This document shows, in pieces, positions 35,227-44,300 of a stretch of 64,000 bases of DNA (position 1 is the stretch's first letter; each line of letters starts with the position of its first letter). A program made the position numbers and the translations under genes. The stretch lies in assembly GCF_003290125.1 (NCBI RefSeq), contig NZ_QMKH01000003.1, positions 124,001 to 188,000 of the forward strand, given 5' to 3'. The notes beneath the pieces were generated by a model. It had not been told where the DNA came from. It saw nothing but the letters and a program-made list of their open reading frames with translations, and did not search any database. Source of the DNA: Microvirga flavescens (GTDB taxonomy: Bacteria > Pseudomonadota > Alphaproteobacteria > Rhizobiales > Beijerinckiaceae).

Positions 35227-36308
35227 GGCGTGTTAAGTTTGAGTTCCCCGGCCATAGCGTCGATTGTCCGCAATCCTTCCGGATCACGGGCGAGAGCAAG
35301 GCGTGCCTGCGACAATGTTACCACGGCCTTGTCGCGCTGCCCAAGGACGACATAGGAGCGCATCAGTCGCGCCCATTCCTGGGCGCTTCCGCCCTGGCTT
35401 TCCAGTCTCGCGGCCAGTCCCGCAACCATGCCGGCGATAGCCTCGGCATTCGGCAGAACTTCCGCCGGTTGCGTCACCTCGCCCTCCAGCCGTGCCAGTT
35501 GTTCCTTCACCACCGGCACCCAGGGAGCATCGACAGGCGCGCCATTGATGAGAGCGGCGTACTCGGCCCGCGCTTTCTCGATCAACCCGTCCTGCTCGGC
35601 AACCCGTGCGAGATAAAAACGCCCTTTCACAAGGGAGGGGTCGAGGGCGATAGCCTGCTCGAAGGCCTTTTGCGCTTCTGCGGAGACGATCCCGCCCTGC
35701 GCCATCACCATTGCCTCTCCATAGTTCGCGAAGCGGTTGGCGTCCTTGTCGAGAAGGCGGGTAGCAGCGGCGTAGGCTTTGACTGCATCCTCGATGCGGC
35801 CCATGCGCATGTAGACCGGGGCGATCACATCCCACCCTCGCCCGTCATCGGGCTTCGCCGTGAGATGGCTCTCGATCTGCGCCACGGCAGCGGCAAGATC
35901 AACCTGACCGGTCGCGACTTGAGGAGCGGTCGGCGGCAGCGCGCGCGAAATATGAGGTGAGCCGTAAGCGCCGTAAACGGCGAGCGCGACAATGGGAATC
36001 AGGGAAAGTCCGAGGGTGGAAACCGCGCGCCTGCGTCGCAAGGCCGGCTCGCCGACGGCATAGGCGATCGAGTCGCGCTCGGCGCTGGCACGAAGCAAGC
36101 GGCGCCCCGCCTCCACCCTGGCCGCCTCGGCTTCCGTAGAGACAAGCAGGCCGCGCTCTTCGTCCCGGGCAATCTCGGCGAGTTGGTCACGATAGAACTG
36201 GATATTGGGATCGCCCTCGGCCGCCGCGACGCGGTGGCGCGACAACGGCCAGAGGACAGCCATCACCGCCGCCGCCGTCATTCCTGAGAATATGATCCAA
36301 ATCACCAT
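35223..36308 (-). CDS. ccmI: Cytochrome c maturation chaperone CcmI (CycH)
   Basis: Apocytochrome-binding chaperone. 361 aa from the ATG at 36308 ([20 protein letters not shown]), with an N-terminal membrane segment, a short loop rich in basic and acidic residues ([17 protein letters not shown]), a second membrane segment ([16 protein letters not shown]) and a C-terminal domain with TPR-like repeats ([36 protein letters not shown]). The start with AGAAG upstream is preferred over an upstream in-frame one. It follows feuQ by about 70 bp and overlaps ccmE. Confidence 0.9.
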   Translation of the reverse strand: MVIWIIFSGMTAAAVMAVLWPLSRHRVAAAEGDPNIQFYRDQLAEIARDEERGLLVSTEAEAARVEAGRRLLRASAERDSIAYAVGEPALRRRRAVSTLGLSLIPIVALAVYGAYGSPHISRALPPTAPQVATGQVDLAAAVAQIESHLTAKPDDGRGWDVIAPVYMRMGRIEDAVKAYAAATRLLDKDANRFANYGEAMVMAQGGIVSAEAQKAFEQAIALDPSLVKGRFYLARVAEQDGLIEKARAEYAALINGAPVDAPWVPVVKEQLARLEGEVTQPAEVLPNAEAIAGMVAGLAARLESQGGSAQEWARLMRSYVVLGQRDKAVVTLSQARLALARDPEGLRTIDAMAGELKLNTP

Positions 36309-36379
36309 GTCAGTCTTCTTAACCCGGGCATGGCTGAAGCACGATGGCGGCACGGTGTCACGCGGAAAACCGCTAGGGG

Positions 36380-37771
36380 TCAGCCGCCATCCCCTGGAAG
36401 CTCCAGTTTGGCCCTCAATCCGCCCAGCGGAGAGGCTTCGAGCTTCAAACGCCCCCGATAGAGGGCAGCAAGGTCGCTGACAATGGAGAGCCCGAGGCCG
36501 GAGCCCGGCTTCGTCTCATCGAGCCGTCGCCCGCGCTTGATCATTTCCTCGCGCGCGCCCTCCGGCAAGCCAGGGCCGTCGTCGTCGATGACGACATGGA
36601 TCCAGGGCCGTTCGTCCTGCTGTTGCTGTTCGACAGTGATTTTCACATGCCCTACCGCCCATTTCGCGGCGTTGTCGATCAGGTTTCCGGCCATCTCCTC
36701 CAGATCCTGCCGTTCGCCCCGAAAGCGCGTCGCGGGCGAGGTCGAGATCTCGATTTGCAGGTTCTTGTCGCGATAGATCTTGTCGAATGTCCGCGCGAGG
36801 GCGCGCAAAACGGGCTCCACTTCCGTCAAGGTGCCGAGCGTCCCTGCCATGGCCGCCGCCCTGGCCCGGTCCAGATAGTAGTTCACCTGATCGCGCATGA
36901 TGACGGCCTGCTCGCGCACCTTCACCTCGTTCGGCGCGCCTTCCGCCTCGTTGACGATGATGCTGAGCGGCGTTTTCAAGGCATGGGCCAGATTGCCGAC
37001 CTGCGTGCGGGCCCGCTCGAGAATTTCGCGGTTGGTTTCCAGAAGCAGGTTGATCTCGCTCGCCACGGGAGCGATGTCGCGGGGATATTCCCCCTGGATC
37101 CGCTCCGCCTCGCCGCGCCGGATCGCGCCCAATGCACCGCGCAACTGCGCCAGAGGCTGAAGGCCGAACCGGATCTGCAGCAGCGTCGTGAAGCCCAAGG
37201 CCAGGCCCAGCAGCGAGAAGGTGACGAAGAGTGCGAACGAGAACCGGCGCGCGCTGTCTTCGATTTCATCGGCCGGCCCACCGACCCGGATAATGAAGCG
37301 CCCCTCCTGCCCCAAATCGATGTCCCGCTCGATCAATCTCAGGCCGCGTTCATCCGGCGCCTTGCCGTAGCCGCGCCGTATCTCGCCGAACCTCGCGGCT
37401 TCGGCATCCGGAGCAAGACTCGGCAACTGGCCGCCGAACAGGGACTTCGAGGAGCGAACCTCACCGGGTTTCGCGTTGGGACGGGCAACCTGCCAGTACC
37501 AGCCGGAGAGCGGCAGTTCGAACCGCGGATCGCCGATAGGCCCGAGATCCCGTTCGGCATCGCCCGGCGAGACGAGATTTGAAGCGAGCGTATTCGCATA
37601 GACAAGCAGGCGCTGATCGAAGGCCCGCTCGGTGTTGTCGCGGTAAAGGGCCGCCAGAATAAGCCCCGAGATCAGCAGGATCGCAAAGCTCCAGAACACG
37701 GCTGAAACCGCGAGGCGGACCGCGATGGAGCGTCCGGCAAGGCGCTTGAGAAAGAGCCTGATCCGGTTCAC
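36380..37771 (-). CDS. feuQ: FeuQ-like sensor histidine kinase
   Basis: 463-aa membrane kinase. TM1 (about 17-42, AVFWSFAILLISGLILAALY), periplasmic domain, TM2 (about 178-200) and HisKA with the NLAHALKTPLSIIVNEAEG box typical of PhoQ/FeuQ, then HATPase (LIDNAAKWAV, DDDGPGLPEGARE, GSGLGLSIVSDLAALY). FeuQ in Sinorhizobium senses osmotic conditions and controls cyclic glucan export. The gene overlaps feuP by four bases, so the two are co-translated. The symbol is assigned from sequence resemblance and from the position beside ccmI. Confidence 0.82.
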   Translation of the reverse strand: MNRIRLFLKRLAGRSIAVRLAVSAVFWSFAILLISGLILAALYRDNTERAFDQRLLVYANTLASNLVSPGDAERDLGPIGDPRFELPLSGWYWQVARPNAKPGEVRSSKSLFGGQLPSLAPDAEAARFGEIRRGYGKAPDERGLRLIERDIDLGQEGRFIIRVGGPADEIEDSARRFSFALFVTFSLLGLALGFTTLLQIRFGLQPLAQLRGALGAIRRGEAERIQGEYPRDIAPVASEINLLLETNREILERARTQVGNLAHALKTPLSIIVNEAEGAPNEVKVREQAVIMRDQVNYYLDRARAAAMAGTLGTLTEVEPVLRALARTFDKIYRDKNLQIEISTSPATRFRGERQDLEEMAGNLIDNAAKWAVGHVKITVEQQQQDERPWIHVVIDDDGPGLPEGAREEMIKRGRRLDETKPGSGLGLSIVSDLAALYRGRLKLEASPLGGLRAKLELPGDGG

Positions 37772-38439
37772 GCCGATGTCCGGTCCGTATCGAGGAGATA
37801 GCCGAGGCCACGCATGGTCTGGATGATATCGACGCCGAGTTTCTTACGCAGCCTGCCGATGAAGACTTCGATGGTGTTCGAATCCCGGTCGAAGTCCTGA
37901 TCGTAGAGGTGTTCCGTCAACTCGGCCCGGGAAACGATGCGCCCGGTATGGTGCATGAGATAGGACAGGAGCCTGTATTCATGCGAGGTGAGCTTGACGG
38001 GGTTTCCGTCCACCATCACCCGGCCGGATCGTGTATCGAGCCGCACCGGCCCGCAGACGATCTCGCTCGAGGCATGGCCGGTCGCCCGGCGCAACAGGGC
38101 GCGGACGCGAGCCAGAAGTTCTTCCATGTGGAAGGGCTTGGTCACGTAATCGTCCGCTCCGGCGTCGAACCCCTGCACCTTGTCGCTCCAGCGATCGCGA
38201 GCCGTCAGGATGATGACTGGCATCTTCCTGCCTTCACGACGCCAAGACGTCAGCACGGAAACGCCGTCAACCTTGGGCAGGCCAAGGTCGAGAATGATGG
38301 CGTCGTAGGGTTCGGTCTCACCGAGAAACTGCCCCTCCTCCCCGTCATAGGCCTTGTCGACCGCGTATCCGGCCTGTTCCAGAGCGGTCACGATCTGATG
38401 ATTAAGGGTTTGATCGTCCTCGACAACGAGAAGGCGCAC
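37768..38439 (-). CDS. feuP: FeuP-like response regulator
   Basis: 223-aa OmpR-family regulator: Asp51 in YDAIILDLGLPKVDG, a TARDRWSDKVQGFDAG loop typical of FeuP/PhoP, and Lys in DDYVTKPFHMEELLAR. The winged helix is VKLTSHEYRLLSYLMHH. It overlaps feuQ by 4 bp. Its 5' region has a hairpin and a copy of the 49-bp repeat, then a PepSY-domain gene. The symbol rests on similarity and context. Confidence 0.83.
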   Translation of the reverse strand: MRLLVVEDDQTLNHQIVTALEQAGYAVDKAYDGEEGQFLGETEPYDAIILDLGLPKVDGVSVLTSWRREGRKMPVIILTARDRWSDKVQGFDAGADDYVTKPFHMEELLARVRALLRRATGHASSEIVCGPVRLDTRSGRVMVDGNPVKLTSHEYRLLSYLMHHTGRIVSRAELTEHLYDQDFDRDSNTIEVFIGRLRKKLGVDIIQTMRGLGYLLDTDRTSA

Positions 38440-38459
38440 GCTTCCAAACTCTCCTTAGC

Positions 38460-38490
38460 GGCTGACGGTGTCTTTAAAACACGTTCAGCC
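38460..38490 (-). promoter_or_regulatory. Inverted repeat in the feuP 5' region
   Basis: GGCTGA (38460-38465) and TCAGCC (38485-38490) flank an inner GTGT / ACAC pair, forming a nested hairpin just upstream of the feuP ATG. Possibly an operator or 5'-UTR stem-loop. Confidence 0.35.
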
Positions 38491-38507
38491 TCCAGTTTCC
38501 TTTATTG

Positions 38508-38556
38508 CCGCATGATCCGGGCGAACAACCGGTGTCCACTTGTTCTGATCATGCTC
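38508..38556. repeat. 49-bp nested-palindrome intergenic repeat, copy B
   Basis: The reverse complement of copy A at 7027-7075 with two differences out of 49. Same 8-bp terminal inverted repeats (GCATGATC / GATCATGC). It lies between feuP and the PepSY gene, and its last base is the first base of that gene's stop codon. Confidence 0.85.
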
Positions 38557-38870
38557 TAGCGAACCGATTTGATGTCCCCAGATGGAGCATCGACCATCAC
38601 TTGCACGATCCTGCCATCCTTTTGCAAGGCTACGATGATGTAGACAAGGCCGCTTTCGACCCGGCAGAGATTGGCTTGCACGACATCCGCGTTGGGCACC
38701 TGACGGCGCGCGGTCATGACGGCATTGGCGGGCGCCACGACACCCTTCGACGCCACCGCCTCCTGCATCTCGCGCAGCGGCAGGCAGTCTCCGAAGGCAG
38801 CCGTGGCACCCTGCGCCTGCGCGGCCCAGGTCCACCCCAAAATCATGCCTATGATAGTTAACGAACGCAT
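38556..38870 (-). CDS. Secreted PepSY-like protein upstream of feuP
   Basis: 104 aa, with a signal peptide (MRSLTIIGMILGWTWAAQA) leaving a mature domain of about 84 residues: LREMQEAVASKGVVAPANAV, ANLCRVESGLVYIIVALQKD and GRIVQVMVDAPSGDIKSVR, the GLVYxxxV...VxVDAxSG pattern of PepSY domains. It is oriented as feuPQ and separated from feuP by the 49-bp repeat. Small periplasmic modulators of the FeuQ sensor are known in Sinorhizobium (FeuN), so a signalling role is attractive but not shown. The start has no good Shine-Dalgarno, and an upstream start is possible. Confidence 0.72.
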   Translation of the reverse strand: MRSLTIIGMILGWTWAAQAQGATAAFGDCLPLREMQEAVASKGVVAPANAVMTARRQVPNADVVQANLCRVESGLVYIIVALQKDGRIVQVMVDAPSGDIKSVR

Positions 38871-38917
38871 GAGGGGAATATTGACCCAGCCGCACTGAAC
38901 GCCGCCTGAATGCAATA

Positions 38918-39127
38918 TCACTTCACCAATTGCTTGGTTGCGACGACACGGAACACCGTGGACGCGACAAAGCTAACGGCAGCCACGATCTGCACGATAG
39001 CCTCCGCCACGGCCCCGCTGTCGAGGGTCGAGACATCAAAGCCAAATACGCCGAACGCAATGGCCAAGAGGCCGATGGCATTGGCCCACACTGTGCGGCT
39101 GGAAAGAACGGTCTTGCTTTCAAACAT
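38918..39127 (-). CDS. Small two-TM holin-like protein at the end of the GTA cluster
   Basis: 69 aa with two hydrophobic helices (WANAIGLLAIAFGVFGF and AIVQIVAAVSFVASTVFRVV) and a positively charged end (ATKQLVK). It resembles short membrane proteins that sit beside muramidase genes in prophages and GTAs, and is a holin candidate. GGAG eight bases upstream supports the start. It follows the GH108 gene by 15 bp. Confidence 0.65.
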   Translation of the reverse strand: MFESKTVLSSRTVWANAIGLLAIAFGVFGFDVSTLDSGAVAEAIVQIVAAVSFVASTVFRVVATKQLVK

Positions 39128-39142
39128 GATGTGATCTCCATT

Positions 39143-39670
39143 TTAGATTGAACTGGCATGAAAGAGCCGCAGCGCATCCGCCTCGACGGACAGGACCCGC
39201 TTCTTCCAGCCGCGCCCGAACACGCGCCATGTCGCCAGTCGCGACAGGAAACCCAGCCTCGCGCGTGTCAGCTCCCGAATGAGGCTCTCGACGTTTTCTT
39301 GCCGCGTCGCGGCAATTGTTTTTGGACCGATGACACCGTCCATCGCCGCGCCAACGGCGCGTTGAAGCAGACGTGCCGCTTTGCCCGGACCCGAGTTGAC
39401 GGCGATGTCGAAGACGGCAAGATCGATCCCCGGCGGCAACTCATCGGCCTGGACGCTATCCCAATACTGACGCCGGTATATTGTTCTCGCTTCGGGCGCG
39501 CTCAGACCTCGCACGTCCTCGACACTCACCGCTCTTCCGCGAAAGAGCGCCAAGGTCCGTTGCGTGATGCCGAGTTTGGTCGCGCCTCCGGGATCAAGCG
39601 GGTGATCGACGAAGCCGCCTTCGTGACGAAGGACGGCCTGAAATGCGAACTCGAATGATGCACTGCTCAA
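39143..39670 (-). CDS. GH108 muramidase (endolysin-like)
   Basis: Lysozyme-like protein of 175 aa. The N-terminal HEGGFVDHPLDPGGATKLGI is the GH108 signature, with the catalytic Glu17, and a C-terminal peptidoglycan-binding-like stretch (DGVIGPKTIAAT) follows. The start is TTG at 39670 with AGGAA eight bases upstream; no ATG is available. It has no signal peptide, so release would need the adjacent holin-like protein. It would cut peptidoglycan for particle release. Confidence 0.88.
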   Translation of the reverse strand: MSSASFEFAFQAVLRHEGGFVDHPLDPGGATKLGITQRTLALFRGRAVSVEDVRGLSAPEARTIYRRQYWDSVQADELPPGIDLAVFDIAVNSGPGKAARLLQRAVGAAMDGVIGPKTIAATRQENVESLIRELTRARLGFLSRLATWRVFGRGWKKRVLSVEADALRLFHASSI

Positions 39671-39720
39671 AAGAAAATTCCTGATAATCGATTGCTTGAA
39701 AATGGTTGAGGAAAAGCAGG

Positions 39721-41265
39721 TTAGATTTCGGCCTGCGCGGCTATCGCAGCGCCACTACCGAGATGCAGATAGCCGGATGTCCCGGCGGCTCCGCCAAAAG
39801 TCGTTGCCTGTAATCTCAGGATGAAACCCGTGGCCGTTGTTCCGCCGAGAGGTGTTGCGCTGAGGTCCCCCGTGAGGTTAACCCACGACAGGCCCGCATT
39901 ATCGTAATACCCGATCTGATTGTTGATCGGAGCGGCTGCGACCCATGTGAACCCGCTTGTGCGCAAGGCAGGCGCGCTGCGCATGGGCACCGGAAGGAAG
40001 ACTGGAACATCAATGATGTTTGTCGAGATGCGCTGCCCCGCGAAAGGCAAAAGGATTGTCGTCGTTCCAACGCCATAGAGACGCTGGTAGTAGCGACGGC
40101 AACGATACTCTTCGACATCGTATTGCTCAGCAATCCAGGGCGTGGCGACAGCTCCGATTTCAAGCTTGATGCGCTTGAAGGAGCATGTTGAGCCGGGGCT
40201 CAATTTCAGAACGATGTTTCCGGTGTCGCCAGCTCCTAGAGTCACGGTTGCCGACCGGCGTCCGCTGCCCGCCGGAATCGTAGCCGATTTCGACCCGAGC
40301 GAGAATGCGAGCGGTGATGACGGCTCTTCCACCGACAGGGTCATGGTTTGCCCGGCGAATGTCACCGCTTCGATCAGGCTCGCCGCCAAAGCAACGTCAA
40401 TGCCCTGTTCCAGTGAACCAGTCAGCGTCACCTTTCCCGCAGCGTCACGCACCAGCGTGCATCCGCCTGCTCCACCTTTCCAACGATCGAACCCGAAACT
40501 TCCAGCGGAAAGAACTCCTCCCAAAAAGCCCCTCTGGTTCACAAGGAAGTTCCCGTTCATGAGCAGATTGACGCCCGCTCCCAGCTGTCCGAGCGAAACG
40601 CCGTAAGGAAAAGTCGCAACGCCTGTCTGACAATCGACGGACACGGCATCACGCCATTGTTCGCCGTCTGGAGACACGCGGATTTTGTAATCGTCCGTTC
40701 CGATCAAACCCGTTTCAGCGCGCCCGCTATACCCGTCCTGATAAAGCTGAGAGAGAACGTTGGCCTTTTCGCTCTTGTTGAGAACGAAGCGCAAATCGCC
40801 GGTTCCGCCTTCGGCAACCGTACGCGCGGTAAAGAGTGTAGCGTTGAGTTTTGCCGCAAGCCGATTGAGATCGTCCACTGCCGTTCCAACGCCAAGGCGA
40901 TCCAGATTTTCGATGTCACGGCAGTAATGCCCAAGGTCATGCCAGAGCGCTCCGTCGAAAACGAAGATCTTGTCCTGCGCTTCATCATAGATGCGCCATC
41001 CCACACCGGGCGTCAAAAAGCGCCAGGCTCCGAGATCGAAGAACGCGATCTCTCCTTCATGTCCCGCGAAAGCCCCTGTCGCACCTGCCCCGACAAGGTA
41101 GCGATCGCCTTCCGCCGGTGTGGTGGGAGCCACCGTGCGACCTTGCTCGATGACGGCGAGTTGAACCAGCGCATCGAGCACCGCCAAGGCTTCATTGTGC
41201 GTGACATGTTTTTGCGCCTGAGCGGCCGCGAGCAAAGGCAGATTTAAATTCTTGGTGTTCGACAT
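39721..41265 (-). CDS. DUF2793 protein, tail-fibre-like
   Basis: 514 aa. The N-terminal DUF2793 module is clear (LNLPLLAAAQAQKHVTHNEA, EGDRYLVG, GWRIYDEAQDKIFVFDGALW). The rest is beta-rich and carries NLLMNGNFLVNQRGF and a YRCRRYYQRL segment typical of phage adhesin/carbohydrate-binding tips. From memory a DUF2793 protein forms the RcGTA tail fibre (rcc00171), so a receptor-binding role is likely. It lies downstream of g15, 35 bp from its stop, in the same direction. Confidence 0.75.
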   Translation of the reverse strand: MSNTKNLNLPLLAAAQAQKHVTHNEALAVLDALVQLAVIEQGRTVAPTTPAEGDRYLVGAGATGAFAGHEGEIAFFDLGAWRFLTPGVGWRIYDEAQDKIFVFDGALWHDLGHYCRDIENLDRLGVGTAVDDLNRLAAKLNATLFTARTVAEGGTGDLRFVLNKSEKANVLSQLYQDGYSGRAETGLIGTDDYKIRVSPDGEQWRDAVSVDCQTGVATFPYGVSLGQLGAGVNLLMNGNFLVNQRGFLGGVLSAGSFGFDRWKGGAGGCTLVRDAAGKVTLTGSLEQGIDVALAASLIEAVTFAGQTMTLSVEEPSSPLAFSLGSKSATIPAGSGRRSATVTLGAGDTGNIVLKLSPGSTCSFKRIKLEIGAVATPWIAEQYDVEEYRCRRYYQRLYGVGTTTILLPFAGQRISTNIIDVPVFLPVPMRSAPALRTSGFTWVAAAPINNQIGYYDNAGLSWVNLTGDLSATPLGGTTATGFILRLQATTFGGAAGTSGYLHLGSGAAIAAQAEI

Positions 41266-41300
41266 GGATCAATTCCAAAAATGGCGTTCGTTTTGAAATG

Positions 41301-44300
41301 TCAGGGAACGGCAAGGGTCACGGTGTGCTCGAACCCGCGCCCGACAACCGCGCTCATCTGAGCGATGCGGATGGTGAGTTGTGATTGCGGCGTACCGAAA
41401 TCCGCCACCTCCTGCGCAGCGGAATAAAGAGCGGTTGGCCCAGTGCTTATGATGGTGCGACGGAGCGACATGCCGCTCAATATGTCGATCTCGTAGCGCT
41501 CGCTGTCTTCCGCCAACGGGACATCCACAGGCTCCCACGCATCACCATCCCCGCGCGTTCGGCGAACCCAGGACAGGTGAATGCCATCAGCATCGCGATG
41601 TGCTGCAACATGCACTGGACTTAAGGGACGCAGCGCATCGCCGCCGGACGTTGCAGCGAATTGAACCGCAGCCGGATCGGCATGGTCCCGACCGGCGGGA
41701 CCGACACGATATTGCCAGGGCACGCCCAGGTCCCCGCTTGTCGCCAGCGGCACCACGGCCTCGTCGAGCTTGACCATCAGAGCACCGGCGGGAACGTCAC
41801 GAGCCGCTTCCGGCTCGCTGCCGCTAAGACCGCGCAAGAAACGGGACAGGCGATAGGTGCGCTCGCCGATCAATTCGGCCCGCGCAACGGAGACGATCTC
41901 CCACCGGCCATTTTCACCCTGGATCGCGAACAGGTTCCCGCCCGCAAGAGCCGCCTCGTCATCGATGAATGCAATCGCTCCAGACGAAATCTCGACATCA
42001 AGGGTGGCTCGCGGGTCCCAACGCCAGAGTGGTCCGGCCGCGAAAGTCGTGAGAGTTCTACCGACAATCGCAGGAACGTCGATAAACTGCGAGAGTGTAT
42101 AGCCCGCTCCGTTTCCCGACCGCCAAACAGCAACCGCTCCCGGCCAAGGATCGGCGGCAACGGCGATGTATTGCAGTGCTGTCGGATCACCTTTGGCGGC
42201 AGGCAGATCGAGCACCGCCACATAGGGCTTGCCAGGCACCGGCGGCGGGCGCCGAGCCGGCCTTGCACCTGAAGCTCCCGGCGTCTCGAAGATCGAGGGC
42301 TCGACAGCCCGGCTGGTGACTTTGCGCGTCGGCCCGTCGGTAATCCGCACAATTCTGTGCAGCTTCGGTCCGGCATCGGTGGGCAGGGAGACGACATCGC
42401 CGGGCTCGAGATCAATGCGGCGATGCGAAAGCTCGAACTCGGCGCTCTCACGCGCGGCCCACGCATCCTGCAGCAACGCATCAGCGAGGCGCTGCGCCTC
42501 CGCGCGGCGTGTCACGATGGCCAGGTCCGTCCGCGCCTCCCTGCGGCTTGCGCCCGACAAACGGCGCGAGGCAACAGCGGCGCGCCTGTAATCGATCTCG
42601 CCCTCGGTGAAGCCAAGTTCCACCTGAAGCGGCAGCTCCGTCTCCTGCGAGCGGCTGAGTTTGAGGGAAGCTCCCTTCTCGTTGAGGATGAGATCCTCCT
42701 TGGCGATGGTAATGGCGCTTCGTCCCCCACGTCCGCGCCACGCCATTTTTCCGCCGCTAGCAACGGCATCGACCCCGAACAATCGCGCCAAAGGTTCGAG
42801 AGCGGCCCGTGCCGACATCGGGCGGTCGATCACGTAACCATCGACGAACCCATCGAGCGGAATCGACGATGGCGTGCTGACACCAAAATCCTGACAGATC
42901 TTCGCAACCAACCGGTCGAGCGCCGCGCCTTCGATACGCCCCGTGATCCAGTGACCGGTTTCCCAATTGGCCCCATCCGCCCAAACGGTATCGAAGTCGG
43001 GGAACGCAGGAAACGGTCGTGCATCCCATGCCCATACATAGACATTCGCGGGGTCGACCATTCGCCCGCTATAGGACGACGACGTCGGGTTGTCGGCGGA
43101 GGCGAAGCCCGTGAGCTTCGGATCGAACCGCGAGAGAATGGCCTCAAGGCCACGGGCCTGCGAGAGGTCGTCCCTCACACCGCGCGAAAACGGCGGATAG
43201 GCAGATTCGGAAGACTTCGGATCGGGGAAGACATTGGGTCCGTTCGGACCCTTGTCGACAGCGGGAATGCCAATCTCCGTGAGCCAGATCGGTTTCGATT
43301 TCGCACGCCAGGAGGTCGTGCCGATCTCGACACCACCCACCCGTTCGACGTGAGAGTTTGACCACCATGAGACAAGATCCTTCTGGCGAAAAACCCACGG
43401 CTTGCCATAAGCGCCATCCGTGATGGCGATACGCTGCTGCGCATTTCGCCCGGATGAATTGGCATAGTACCAGTCGAAGGCTTCGCCTGCTCCGAGACGG
43501 CGGCGCAGGTAATCCGTGTCATACGCGCTTCGCGCCTCGGCGAGATCGCGATGATCTGGCCCTTCACGCCAATCCGAGATCGGCGGATAATAATCGATGC
43601 CAACGGCATCGATGTCCGCATGCGCAAAGAGCGGATCGAGAGGAAAGCGCACTTCCGCACCGCCATTGAGAACGTGTGCGCCATATTCGGTCCAGTCGGC
43701 TCCGTAGACGATCTCCGTAGAAGCGCCGAGGATGGCGCGCACATCCGTCGCCAATTTCTTCAGCTCCGATACGGCGGGATAGACGCCGGATGCCGAACGC
43801 ACGCGCGTGAGACCAACCAGTTCGCTACCGATGAGAAAACCGTTGACGCCCCCTGCTTGAACCGCAAGTGACGCATAATGGAGAACGAGCTTGCGATAGC
43901 CCGAAGCCCGCGTGAACCAGCGTGAGACCTGCGTTCCCGCAGCCGCCGTCCCATCGGGCGATCCGGCTTCTCCCGGCGCCGGGTCGCAGGTGATGCGTCC
44001 GCGCCAGGGATAAGGCGGCTGGCTCGATCCGCCATAAGGGTTTGGCAGCGTATTGCCTGCCGCAACATCCATCATCACGAAGGGATAGAGAATGACTTCG
44101 AGACCTCGCGCCTTGAGGTTCTTGATGAGATTGACGACAGAGTCGTCGGAGGGCGTTCCTCCATAGGCCGGGGCCCCGCTTGAAAGCGAGACTGCTTTCG
44201 CGTCCTCACGCGCGATCCCCGCGACGGACCATGTCGCGCCATCCGTCGTCTTGGTCTTGATGTCCACGCGCGGCGCAATCGTGCAGCTCCCGGCCCGCAA

